The position numbers and the translations under genes are program-made. Below the pieces are notes generated by a model, which had not been told where the DNA came from, ran no database searches, and was given only the letters and a program-made list of their open reading frames with translations. From positions 32,556,737 through 32,620,736 of the forward strand of contig CM043869.1 of assembly GCA_023846275.1 (NCBI GenBank): a stretch of 64,000 nucleotides of DNA, written 5' to 3'. Positions 39,290 to 50,225 of this stretch are shown here, piece by piece (positions within the stretch are counted from its first letter, which is position 1; each line of letters begins with the position of its first letter). The DNA is from Vanilla planifolia (taxonomy: Eukaryota; Streptophyta; Magnoliopsida; Asparagales; Orchidaceae).

Positions 39290-40419
39290 TAATGGTCATA
39301 ATAAGGTTATATAACTTGAATCATATCAAACATTCATGTGATATCATGTTACATCATCTATCTACTATTTTTATTTTTCATCTAATAACTCTCTTTTTTT
39401 TATCATATCTCTATTATGGCATAACAAAATTATTCAATTATCTTATAGCCATATGCTTATTCCTTATTATGTTTAAACCAATACAATGCTCAAGGATAAT
39501 AAATAATAATATACTTACATCATAATAATTTTAATTTACCTAACTACTCCCTTTGAGGAAATACTCTAATTTTTTATTTTCTTTAACTGCCTTGAGGGAT
39601 CCAATATTTATTGAGTAACTTATAGAAGAAAACATGACCAGATATTACTTATCACCCAAACTTAGTAAGTGAAGAGCTCAACCCTAAGTGAAGTGCTTAA
39701 CCCAATAGATTCCTAATTTCTTGTGACATCTCTTTATTTGAAGCTTCATAATAATGAAGTTTATTCCAAAGCATAGCAATTTCAATGTTCTTTGAGCTTA
39801 CATCTCCAACTCTACCTTAACCTTAGCATGACCCCTTATAATAAAAATATCTAATCAGTTGTTAGAATAAGTCTTCTAAAGGATCAAGGTTTGATTGATT
39901 GGCTTCATTCTACATAATGTTGGAAAGATCAAGAAGAACGAGTCAAATAGGTGATAAATAATGGTAGAGGTTTAATCATCTCTTTTGTATCTTCTTTATG
40001 ACATCCTCTGCTTGCTTCCTCCTCTTAAATTCCATTAACATGTTCATTCTCATCTCTCAAATATTAACTTCTATCTCCTTAAATAAGGTCATTAAGTCAC
40101 TATCACTTGATATGTTACATTAGGCATCATAGAACACTCTCGATGGAGTTTTTGGCTTCCATAATAAGTTTTTCTTCTCTAATCTTCTATATCAAATTTT
40201 AATATTATTAAATATCACATGACTCCAATATGTGTTTCTTCTTTCTCAAAAATTTTTCTCATATGTTAAGAATATTTTTTCATCTTTTCGTTCTTCCAGT
40301 TTAAAATTTATAATTTCATCTTCATTAAGGAGCATGATGGCTTGACATCATCCTTACCTTATTGTGACTTTTTACTGATAGCCTGTTAAGGGTTCTAAAC
40401 TCAATGATGACAAACAAAA
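39290..40419. other. Intergenic DNA, no gene recognised
   Basis: Moderately AT-rich with short ORFs only. No conserved domain, splice pattern or RNA gene was recognised between the hairpin and the organellar rRNA insert. Confidence 0.45.
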
Positions 40420-40646
40420 ATGAGAGATACACTCATTACGAGACTTAATCAACACCTTACGACATGAGCTGATAATAGCCATGCACCACCTGTCTGCATT
40501 CCCGCAGGCACCCATCTCTTTCAAGAGGATTCACGACATGTCAAGCCTTGGCAAGATGCTTCACTTTGCATCAACTTAAAACACATGCTCTACCGCTTGT
40601 GCAAGCCCTCATCAAATCCTTTAAGTTTCATTCTTGCAAATGTGCT
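40420..40646 (-). pseudogene. Organellar small-subunit (16S-type) rRNA fragment inserted in the nucleus
   Basis: The plus strand reads as the complement of the conserved 16S region covering the 900-1100 part (E. coli numbering). Landmarks are ACACCTTACGACATGAGCTGA, TAGCCATGCACCACCTGTCT, CTCTTTCAAGAGGATTC, ACATGTCAAGCCTTGG, CTTTGCATC, ACATGCTCTACCGCTTGTGC and GTTTCATTCTTGC. The CTCTTTCAAGAGGATTC stem is typical of plant organelles, most likely plastid, though mitochondrial origin is not excluded. Most visible differences from the expected sequence are C-to-T or G-to-A, plus small deletions. It is far too short to function and has no flanking organellar genes. Confidence 0.88.
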
Positions 40647-40789
40647 TTGCATTATTGCTAAGGTGACATTATTTAACATTTAAAATAAAGAACTTTTTTC
40701 TTTTGGTTTTGCAAGTATCAAATTATTCTTTTGAAGGAGATGAGGTGAAGGTTTTAAAGATTTTGACATGATAAGGGGTTGATTGGGGC

Positions 40790-41345
40790 AAACTTAACTT
40801 TTTAATTGGTTTTGGTGTAAAGTATGGACAAAGACAAAGTTTGCTTCTATTTTTTAATAAGAGATTCTATGACATTCTACTAATTGGGCAATTCAGTGAG
40901 CTTCTTTTAACATTTGCTCAACTTCTTTCTTAATTTTTGGGCAAAGTTCTAATATGAATTTATTAGCAAGTTGCTAATCATGGTTAAAACCATCTGTTCT
41001 AGTAAGTAATCCTTTAAATTGATTCAAATGATTTATTACACTAAATAACCCTTATTTTAATAATAAAAATTGACCATGATTTTTTTGTCTTGATAATTTG
41101 AGCAATATTTTGTCCTTAATATTTCTTTCATTTTTAACCTATATCATAACTTATATATCATTCATTCTTAAATGAATATTTGTCTAATAGGTTTTTGCAT
41201 GACCACAAGGTTTTATTTTAACAAAGCTAACTTTTAAGTAATTATCCATTTTGAACCATTCCAAAAGGTCATCCATTTAGGTAACAAATCAAAGAATTTG
41301 TTTGGATCATGAATATCATCAAAAGTTGGTGCTTCAACTTTGACT
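40790..41345 (-). pseudogene. Ty3/gypsy gag relic
   Basis: The minus strand starting at 41,345 reads VKVEAPTFDDIHDPNKFFD, the opening block of a plant Ty3/gypsy capsid domain (V-PxF-G-x-P--F-DW), followed by decayed capsid-like sequence with stops to about 40,790. It lies downstream (minus strand) of the primer-binding site at 42.15 kb, at the spacing expected for gag. No matching pol was found toward 38 kb, so the element is truncated or lost by decay. Confidence 0.68.
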
Positions 41346-42145
41346 TTTTTTTGCATTTTTAGATTAGGATCTTTAAACTAAGTTATATATTCATGGTCTC
41401 TTTTTTAGATGTATTTTTATGTTGGCTAGTTATATCCCCATCAAATGTGTCACCATTTTGAGATTGAGTTGAACCTTTAAAACTATTATAAGCATAAGGC
41501 TTACACTTAATAAGAATGTTGAAGAATCAATTTTTAGGGTATTAAATTTATTGATTTGTGATTTTCAATTTGTTCCATTCTAAGGTTTATGGGTTGTTTT
41601 TGGTTCTTGAATTGTTCTATAGTTATTAATATGGGAGGCATGTATATATAGTATTAAATGTATGTAATTGACAATAATGAGAAAAAAACTTATACAACAA
41701 AAGATATAATTTAAGAATACAAAATAGCTAGTGAAATGATACCAATTTCTTCTTTTTTTAAATTTAATTTTGTTCAAAAGAAAAGCAAGCAACATAAAGT
41801 AAAAAAAGTAGGTAAACCTGAACAATAATCAAATAGTTCAATAAGAATGGTAATGAAGCAAAACTCCATTACAAGTGGACACTCATTAGGGTTGATAATG
41901 TGATTTTAGAAAAATGGTTAGTTTAGAATGTAGAATTTTGACTGTATTAGAAACAAATTATTTTCTCATTGAATTGCTACTAGACATGTTATTCTTATCT
42001 TTATAAAATTAGAGTTCTAACTAAATAAAAGAAGATACAATAAGGGAAGGGCAAAACTATATGGCAATTAACATTTAATGGAGAACAAAATATAAACTGC
42101 CTTGTAATGTTCTCCAAACTTCAAAGTATTTTTGAGGATTTTTTT

Positions 42146-42157
42146 GCTCTAATACCA
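42146..42157 (-). other. Retrotransposon primer-binding site (tRNA-iMet type)
   Basis: Reads TGGTATTAGAGC on the minus strand, one transition from the TGGTATCAGAGC that pairs with initiator-methionine tRNA and is used by most plant LTR retrotransposons. A preceding CATCA-TC would be the end of the 5' LTR (higher coordinates). The gag relic follows about 0.8 kb further along the same strand. Confidence 0.7.
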
Positions 42158-42164
42158 GATGATG

Positions 42165-43140
42165 GAGCAAAATATAGTTTCCTTACTTTTGAGATAATGT
42201 AGGAGTGAAATAGAAGGAATTCAAGCTCAAAAATAAAATATATATATATTTTGGTATTATTCATTTACAAATTCCTGCTATTAGGCATTGGATGTGTATT
42301 GGTTGGGTATTTGATGTGTATTTTATGGGTAAACTGGTGTGTAAATAGAGTGTATGCAATTGATATAGTGTTAGCCAAGTAATTGTTATAGTTTCAAGTT
42401 CTAAGTTATAAAAAGATGTCTTAAGAGAAGAGAAAAAGAAGAGTAATTTTGTATGAAATTATTAATAATAACATATAGGTTAAAATAAATCAAGAGATGA
42501 GGAATAGCACTCACTAAATGACCTTACAACACTCACTAAGAAGTTGTATAAGGGAAGAGAAAACCATCAAATTTTACCCACACTCAAGTCACCAAGCAAG
42601 AACATAAAAAGAATAACCCAAATAAAATATTACATACTTTTATTTTAGATTTTGAGACTATTTATATATGTTTTTTCTTTATAATCACTAGCATCTATTA
42701 TATCCATTAATATATACTTTTACAAAGATAAAAAAAATATCAACATCATTTGGAAAATAACAATCACTAACATCATTTTACAAACTAAATAGAATATCTA
42801 GATTGATCCACATATTGTGTAAAATTCTTGTTACAATTTTCTTGATTATTTGAAGTGAACTTCATGGGTAGGTTTAAAACTAGTTTATATGAGATTTCAT
42901 TTTATAATTCTTGATGAATGTCCAAAACCACAATTTGATTGACTTGCACTTGAGACCTTGTCATAAGTCTATATCATTGTTAAGTTATGATGCCATTAAT
43001 TGATACTACATTAAGGGGTCAACAAACAAATCTTACCAAGAATTATGGGAGCTACCATGGTGAAAAAGGCCTAAAATATTCTATAATAATAGTTTGATGG
43101 ATATGACAAGGTAATATCTTTTCACTTCAAAATTTATGAC
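42165..43140. other. Probable LTR DNA of the minus-strand gypsy relic and flank
   Basis: If the primer-binding site is real, the 5' LTR of that element begins here and extends toward higher coordinates. I could not find its other end or a partner LTR. AT-rich, no ORF of note. Confidence 0.35.
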
Positions 43141-43149
43141 ATGCTTTTG

Positions 43150-44720
43150 ATAACTTGTTAAGGAATCATTCAAAAATTATAATAGATTTCTTTCAAAATT
43201 TTCTCATTTTATTAACCAAATTAGAGGATATAGTGATAAAATTGAAGCAAGAATAATTATTAAGAAAGTTCTAAGAAGTTTACTAACAAAACTAGAGCAT
43301 GTTATGCCTATTTTTGAGGAATCTAAGAATTTTTCTAATTTAATATTAAATAAATTTAATGCAACTTTAAAAGTACATGAGAAGAGAATGAACAAGTTTG
43401 AGAACCAAAATCTTTAAGTGGCTTTCAAATAAAAGGTTAAACAAAATACCAACAAACAAAAAAAGAATACTTTTTAAAGAACTTCTTGAGAAAGAGGTTA
43501 TAGCATACAACAAAACACACACAAAAGAGATGAGGGAGATATAATCCTCTCAATCAAATGTAAAACGTTTTGTGTGCAAAAATTTTGGCCATGAACATAA
43601 CAGTCTATCATTATAAATGTTGTAAAATATTACATCATTCTCAAAGAAAGTACTTATATAATATGTAAGATGGGAAGGACAAAGAAAATTATGTAGATGA
43701 TAATGAATTTGTTCAATTATTTTATTCTTTCATGAACAACGAGGACAAATTTTCAAATATCTAGTTTGTCGATAGTGGTTGTAGTAATCACATGTCTAGG
43801 AATAAAGAATTATTTGTAAATCTTGATTTCTCTTTTATCTCTAAGGTAAAGGTAGATGATAAAAAATATATAACTAGAAAAGGTACAAGTATAGTTAAAA
43901 AAAAATAAAAAAACAACAATCACATTTAGGATGTAGATTATTTTCACATATGTCGCAAAACTTCTTGTTGGATAGTTGAAGAAAAAAGGGTACAAAATTA
44001 AGCTTTGACAATGAAGAATGTAACATAATTGAAAAAAAAGAGAACTATCTTATAGCCAAAGTAAAAAATGAATCTAAACAAGGCCTTTCCTTTGTCTATG
44101 TAGATGTCTGATAAAGTAGTTTGGAGTGTTAGAAAGAGAATGAATCAAATCTATAGCCTCAAAAATTTGGTCATTTGAGGGTGTTAGAAAGAGAATGAAT
44201 CAAATCTATAGCCTTAAAAATTTGGTCATTTGAGTTATAGTTATTTGATATTATTTAAAAAAATATATTATGTTTGACTTACCATCAATTTTTATGGATG
44301 ATGATATATGTGAAGGATGTGTTTTTAGAAAATGCACAAGGTTCCATTTCCTAAATTTGCTTAGAGACAAAAGCCCCTTAGAGCTTATTTATGTTGACAT
44401 TTGTGAACCTAAAAAACTCCAATTTTTAATCACACTATTTTGTTTTATTTACTAATGACTACTTTAGAATGATATGTATTTATTTTTTAGAATAAAAATC
44501 TTAAGTGTTTTTCTAATTTTCTTATTCAAGTCACTTATAGAGGAACAATGTGATAGAAAATTAAAATATTTAAGAACAAATTATGTTGGTGAGTTCTCAT
44601 CCTTTGAATTTTAATAATATCATTGAAAAGAGAGCATTAAGAGGTAGCTTACTATGCAACTCACTCCATAATAAAATGCAGTGCTTGAAAAAAATGGAAT
44701 AATAGGTGAAATGAAAAAAA
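43150..44720 (+). pseudogene. Ty1/copia relic: gag, protease, GAG-pre-integrase, integrase core start
   Basis: Plus-strand translation gives copia gag at 43,210-43,410 (KIEARIIIKKVLRSLLTKLE, then EESKNFSNLILNKFNATLKV). An aspartic protease follows at about 43,766 (FVDSGCSNHMSRNKELF; the DSG catalytic box is retained). A GAG-pre-integrase follows at about 44,200-44,390 (LPSIFMDD, CEGCVFRK, RDKSPLELIYVDICEP). The integrase core start lies beyond (YLRTNYVGEFSSFEF, then RQLTMQLTP-like words) to about 44,680. Numerous stops and frameshifts show it is dead. Reverse transcriptase and RNase H are not found downstream, so the 3' half is missing or unrecognisable. Confidence 0.88.
44126..44234 (+). repeat. 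55-bp tandem duplication inside the copia relic
   Basis: GTGTTAGAAAGAGAATGAAT starts at 44,126 and again at 44,181. The two 55-bp units differ by one C/T change near their ends. In a relic this degraded, the near identity means the duplication is recent relative to the element's insertion. Confidence 0.92.
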
Positions 44721-44729
44721 GTATGATAA

Positions 44730-45225
44730 AAGATGAAGGAAATTTAACATTATAGTTTATATAATGAATAGATAACCTACAAAATCTAGTTAAAATTCTA
44801 CACCTAAAGAAGGAAACTTGAGGTTAATCATTTCTAGTTGTGTTAGTTGATCATTAAATATAAGATCTCAATCTTCTTTGATAAGGTATTATCTTAAAGT
44901 ACTTAGGTTTCATCCTTCTCTAGAGTGTCAGTTTTTTGCTTTGGTCATTCATCTTAAACTTTCACTAACTCTAGCATGCTTAATCATGAAATTCTTATTA
45001 TATTGAAGCCCAAGTTACCCCTAAAAAAGTTTTCATCATTTTAAGGCTTATTACTTTATTTATATTACTCTGATTCTTCTTTCTTATATCCAAAATAAAA
45101 CTTATTCACCTTCTTGGCCCTAATATTCTAGATGTTCCTCTAGTCTAGTTGGTTATTACATGCCCACAAATTATAGTTTGGTTCATCCTCAAGACACATC
45201 AGATGAGGAGGTCAACTCTTATATT
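44730..45225. other. Segment after the copia relic; contains a small dispersed repeat
   Basis: The part 44,905-45,000 resembles 48,378-48,460 (shared CCTTCTCT, TTTGCTTTGGTCAT/TTTGCTTGGTCAT, ACTCTAG(C/T)ATGCTT). The rest has no recognisable gene. Confidence 0.5.
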
Positions 45226-45413
45226 ATATTATAACATCCCAATTTCCTTAGTGTTATATTGCTTCAAAATAATCTAGTCATACTCAACTCAATATTAATC
45301 CACATAATCATAAAATATATTTATAATATAATGTTATGGAGTCAAATCAAAGCTCATCGTATAAAAAAGAGGAAACATGTTATAAAAATGAGCAATTTGA
45401 AAATTTTTAAATA

Positions 45414-45417
<4 letters not shown>

Positions 45418-45469
<52 letters not shown>
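45418..45469. repeat. (TA)n microsatellite, about 26 units
   Basis: An uninterrupted alternating TA run. Prone to length variation and cruciform formation. Confidence 0.98.
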
Positions 45470-45471
<2 letters not shown>

Positions 45472-46079
45472 AATATCTACCATACAACATAAAATTCTAA
45501 AGTTATTACTAATACAAAAATTTTAAATAGAATACAAATATACTCACATGTATACAATATCCCTCACTTTCATTTTATACATCAATCTCTTATCTCTTAG
45601 GTTATCTTCTAAGGACTTTAAGCTCGATGAGTGTCAACGTGTCCTATAATATAAGTGAGAAATGAGTATAATATATTCAATAGACAAATCTCTAACTACA
45701 TGTAATAAAATAATATAAATAACAAACAAAGTAACTAAGTAATAAGATAAATAAATAAATAAAAAGATGCATGACAATATGTATGAAAGTATTGTAACTA
45801 TATATATTTGGCCATATATATCTATACATATATAACTAATCCAAGTATATAGTATTTTTTTACTTTTCTTTCATTTCTTTATATTCATTCATTTTTCTAT
45901 TTTTCTTTTTCATTCCCTTTCTATTTAGATGTTCCTTCTTTCTTTATGACCCAAACTTTTTCATGACCCCTATCCCAACATCTTGAGAACTTATCTCATA
46001 TCTCATGATCTCAAGCCTTAATGCTTTAAATATCATGACTTATTTTTGAATATCATAATACTAGAAGTAAAATATTTCG

Positions 46080-46390
46080 TCATTACTAAGTATCTCTTAC
46101 TAATGCCAACATCTTATGTTAACAAAGTATGAAGTCTTCAGAATCACAGAGTCTCATCTCTGAGTATCCACAACACCTGTGAGTGAAGTATCTTATCATC
46201 ACTAAGTTAAGACCCATAGTGCCAACATTTTATGCTAATGGGGTATAAGATACTCGAAATATTGAAGTCTCATCTCTGACTACTCATGACACCTTAGAGT
46301 AACGTATCTTATCATCACTATATCGACACCTCTACATTCCATGGCCTCATCATTGAGCACAATGACACTATGAGTGACATATCACATCAA
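46080..46390. repeat. Minisatellite, unit about 116 bp, nearly three copies
   Basis: The block TGCCAACATCTTATG...TCTCATCTCTGA recurs with TGCCAACATTTTATG...TCTCATCTCTGA at an offset of 116 bp (46,104 and 46,220). A partial third unit (ATCATCACTA...CACTATGAGTGACATATCA) follows. Internal tandem repeats of this size are common in long plant gypsy LTRs. Confidence 0.75.
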
Positions 46391-46539
46391 TCAAGTTATT
46401 GTTTGATAGGGTTACGCTTTTCTTTATGCTATATTAACTTATTTTCTTCTTTTTTTTCTTTTCTTTTTATGTTGTTTTCTCTCATCTTATCATATGTTCT
46501 AATCTATAGCATTGTATAACTCATACAATTATACATATA

Positions 46540-46543
<4 letters not shown>

Positions 46544-46606
<63 letters not shown>
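46544..46606. repeat. (TA)n microsatellite, about 31 units
   Basis: A second long alternating AT run 1.1 kb from the first; same remarks about instability. Confidence 0.97.
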
Positions 46607-46608
<2 letters not shown>

Positions 46609-48377
46609 ATAATCATAAATTATTATAATGAAATCAAAATATATAAAAAATATATTATTATGCAATGCTTATTTCATCAGGCATTTCATAAAAATATCAA
46701 GATTTTTAATAACTACTTACATCATAATTAAATAATTTATCTATCGAATGACTCAAAGATTTCTCATATATTACTTTTCTTCTTTTTTTTATTTCTCTTA
46801 TTCTCTAAATAAATTCATATGAATATTTATCAATAACAATTTAATTATTATTAAAAAAATACTTTCAAAATCTATTCTTATCAAACAATCCTCTTCTTTA
46901 TTATTATCATCCTATCATACAGTATGATCGATCATATCATACTAGATAGTTAAGGTTTTATAATGATTGGACAACTGCATTACTATGATTATACTAATCT
47001 AATATCATTATGATGCCAATATAATATATGTTAGTCAATATGTCATATTAAGGATTAGACAGATAATACATAATAAATTTATTCATTAAATAATTATATT
47101 GATTTGATCCTCATTTCATATTATATAATCTATTCCTTAGTTATATTTTTAATTTCACATTATATGGTATGATATCTAAAATCATACTCTACAATTCATG
47201 TCTAATGCTAATTAGACAATGAATCATTTAGTCAATCTCCATCAAGCAATCAAAAAATATGTTGTATAAGATCATTACATGTTTCATACTTGTCCAATTT
47301 ATCATTTGATGCACAATGCCATACCCTAATTATACTACATGTTGTACTTATATGTCGTACTTGTATGATATATAATATATTTACATAGTAAAATAACCTC
47401 AATCATAATCATCTTATAGCAAACCATGCTAGTATGATTTAAAAATTATGCAACAGTGTACTAATACAACCTAACTATTTTCTTCTTCCATCATACTGAA
47501 TGATATATGTATTATACTAATATGACCTTGCTACTTCATTTTTTTAACCAATGAATAAACAAATAATCTCTATTAATAATACATGCTCCATTATATTATT
47601 GATATGTGGGTTGTACTAATACAATCAACATAGTAGCCTGACAAAAAAACCACTCAGTAGCTCTTACTGTACACAAGTACAAGAAGATCTAAACAACTAT
47701 TTGGTATGATCAAAAGTTAGAAAGATGATAATCTTCATCCCTGACAATAACAACAACTTGAATCTTACAAAATTGATTTATTTCCTTATTTAAATGATAA
47801 ATACATGCTTTAAGAAGAAACTTTTGGTGATGTCTTAGATTGAAATTTCTTTTCCACAAATTGGGATTAAAGCTTGTTCTTTTCTCAAAACTTCCATCTT
47901 TATTTCTAATCTTATTAAAATGAAGCAAAAACTTGAGATCTTAAAGTTAAAGCAGTTCGCTTCACTCTTCCTCTTCTCCCTCTCTTGTGATTTTTCACCT
48001 GTGCCTTTTGAGAATAAAAGGGAGCATATCATTTAATTTAATATGAGTGCATAAGTTAACCTTTTGTAAAATTATTTATTTATTACTTTGGCTTCTATTA
48101 TTATTATTTGGATTTTTTATTTTAAAATTTTATTGAAAAATCTAAATGACTTTCAAAAAATATAAATCATATATCTCTGAATTTCTTGTGATGAGATATT
48201 TACAATAATATATTCACACTTGAGATTGAACTATCACCATCCTAGTAGTTTTTCAAAGCATCAACTATACTATATTTTTTAGTTTTTAAATTTAAAATAC
48301 ATACATAATATACATAAAACATAGAGTTGATAAGACATAATTGAAGTATATTTATCAAGTTATTACAAATAGAGTTT

Positions 48378-48456
48378 TGTCCTTCTCTAAGTGGTTCTTT
48401 CTTTGCTTGGTCATACGTCTTAAAATTTATCCAACTCTAGTATGCTTGGCCATGGA
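48378..48456 (+). repeat. Small dispersed repeat directly upstream of the U6-like sequence
   Basis: Matches 44,905-45,000 at roughly three quarters identity, same orientation, up to the point where the U6-like sequence begins. It contains neither the usual TATA box nor a clear upstream sequence element at snRNA spacing, so it does not look like an snRNA promoter. Confidence 0.5.
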
Positions 48457-48559
48457 GTTCTCTTTGGAGACATCCAAAAAATTGGAATGACATAAAGAAG
48501 ATTAACATGGCTCTTACATAAAGATGACATGCATAAATTAAGAAAAGGTCTAGAGTTTT
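48457..48559 (+). pseudogene. U6 snRNA pseudogene
   Basis: Nearly full-length match to plant U6 small nuclear RNA, the catalytic snRNA of the spliceosome. It includes a decayed 5' stem-loop (CTCTTTGGAGACATCC), AAAATTGGAATGACATAAAGAAGATTA (with AAAGA where the invariant ACAGAGA box should be), ACATGGCTC, AAGATGACATGCATAAATTA and GGTCTAGAGTTTTT at the 3' end. The catalytic ACAGAGA motif is altered, many CpG positions are TpG or CpA, and no canonical promoter is present. It is therefore a dead copy, probably retrotransposed. Confidence 0.9.
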
Positions 48560-49260
48560 TATGTAACAACCAATTGATTTCTTGAGAAAGATGGAATGAC
48601 GAGGAGAGCATTCAAAGTTTGAGGCTTAAAGTTTCTTGAGAATGATAGGATTAAAAAAATATGTAAAGTATGTGGATCAAGAGGATAAATAAGTTTCACA
48701 TTGGCTATATAAAAAAATCTTGAGTACTATAAGTAAAGTCATGAGCCTTAAAATGATGAGACATATTTGTACGATAACTTAAGATTTGATCACATGAGAA
48801 TTCTATGATTAATTATATAAGAGTTGAAGAAATTTTAAGACTCTTAAAGAAGGACAAAACCTAATTATTTCAAGACAACACCTCACCAAGAAATATTGAG
48901 ATGTTATATAAAGCCTTTCATAAGAAATAGAAAAATTTTATGAAAAATAATAAAAAATACATATTTATTGAATACAATGATGAATCTAAGAGACAAATTC
49001 CTTGATCCAATAGTAAAGAAATAGAAAAGTTTTAGTCTATTTTTTATAATTCAAATTTATAAAAATTTTAATTTATTTAAAATTTTATTTCTATTCATTT
49101 AAAACTTTTTTTTTTCAAAATTTCTATTAAAAACCTCTTTTTCAAAGTTTATTCTTAAACTCTCAAGTTATACCTAAATAGAGGTTCTATTTTTGTAGAA
49201 TTAAAAAAGAAACTTTTTTAAAGAGATGTTTTTTTAAAAAATATATTATATGTAAGAAAA
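48560..49260. other. AT-rich DNA, no gene recognised
   Basis: No coding, RNA or repeat signal beyond simple A/T runs. Confidence 0.5.
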
Positions 49261-49261
49261 A

Positions 49262-49464
49262 AAAACTTAATGGAAGTTATTCGAAAAGCATTGTTTAAGT
49301 TAACAATTAGAAAAGCAGTCAACAAACATATCTGGCGTCCAATTTTTAAAAATAACGCTCCATGGAACTCATTGATGCGGACGATGCATGCACTTAATGA
49401 GTTGCAGGCCTGTATGAAAATCTGTCCGTGTCTGGAGACAGTTGACTATAAGATGCTTCATTGA
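49262..49464 (+). other. GC-richer island with a 64-codon ORF, unidentified
   Basis: The ORF at 49,270-49,464 encodes 64 residues (starts MEVIRKALFK, contains HIWRPIF and LETVDYKMLH). Its composition is balanced rather than low-complexity, with several CpGs kept (TCGAAAAG, GGCGTCC, GCGGACGATGC). The flanks are extremely AT-rich. I do not recognise the peptide. It may be an exon fragment of a host gene carried here by a mobile element, or a small gene; no promoter or splice sites can be argued. Confidence 0.35.
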
Positions 49465-49619
49465 GATTTTTTTTTTCCCAGTTTTAAAATAAAATATTAC
49501 ATCAAAAAATACCAATTTTATATTGAATTTTATCAAATTCGAATATGCTCTTGAATATTTATAAAAATTTATAATTTCGCAATTTAAAGTTTGTACACAA
49601 ACTAATTATTTTAGTTGTT

Positions 49620-50225
49620 ATGAATCCGTATTGGCTGATGATGGTTTGAAAATTGTCCCAAAAATAATTTTCAGTGTTGGAAATATTCGACGTTCAAAAC
49701 CCTCAAACTTTCCATTTTACTTGCTTATAACTCATTTAAAAAATAAATTTAAAAAGCAAATTTGGTAAACAAAGTTTTGATAAAAAAAGTTATTAAAAAA
49801 TATTTTTGTAAAACAAAATTATAAGACCAATTTGCGACCGGACCCCAAATCGAACGATTTCTTTCAACCCTACACCCATGAAAAGCTCAAATTGCCAATC
49901 GATTTGGAAGAATTTGATGCTGGAGTTCGAATATTGCCGAAAAATTTCAACATTCAAATTTAATTAGGCATTATTTTAAAGCCGTTTGTTAAACTTGAAT
50001 AGAATAATTATGAAACCCATATAATTAATAAATCAAAACACCAAAATTTAAAACATTATTGCTTCATTCCAGTGCGCATGTCATTTTATAAGTTAATCAG
50101 CATCACTTTAGTATATAAGGTAAAACACACACTATTAAATTGTATCCCAGCTTTGTGTCTACAGTTTATGTTGGAACTTCACTGTCCTGCGAACGGCGTG
50201 GTGAATTTAGAATATATAAAAAAAA
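49620..50225. other. Low-copy-looking segment with patches of retained CpG
   Basis: Contains more complex sequence than its surroundings, such as GCGACCGGACC near 49,834, GAGTTCGAATATTGCCG near 49,923 and CCTGCGAACGGCGTGG near 50,187. TTCGAATATTGCCGAAAAAT near 49,926 resembles GGAAATATTCGACGTTC near 49,679, hinting at a diverged internal repeat. No ORF, RNA gene or domain recognised. Confidence 0.35.

Larger units (their letters stand above)
45228..47640 (+). repeat. Probable Ty3/gypsy-type LTR sequence
   Basis: TATAACATCCCAATTTCC at 45,231 matches the decayed TGTAACATCCC start of plant gypsy LTRs. The following 2.4 kb has LTR-like content: no ORFs, an internal minisatellite (46,080-46,390), long TA tracts (45,418-45,469 and 46,544-46,606) and, at 46.9-47.6 kb, the ATCATACTTGTATGA motif cluster also seen in the LTR relic at 16.6 kb. 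The 3' boundary is not defined and no partner LTR was found. Confidence 0.4.

Noticed and set aside
47710-48032. Two overlapping minus-strand ORFs of 65 and 72 codons
   Set aside because: Overlap in different frames, no family resemblance, no splice or promoter support.
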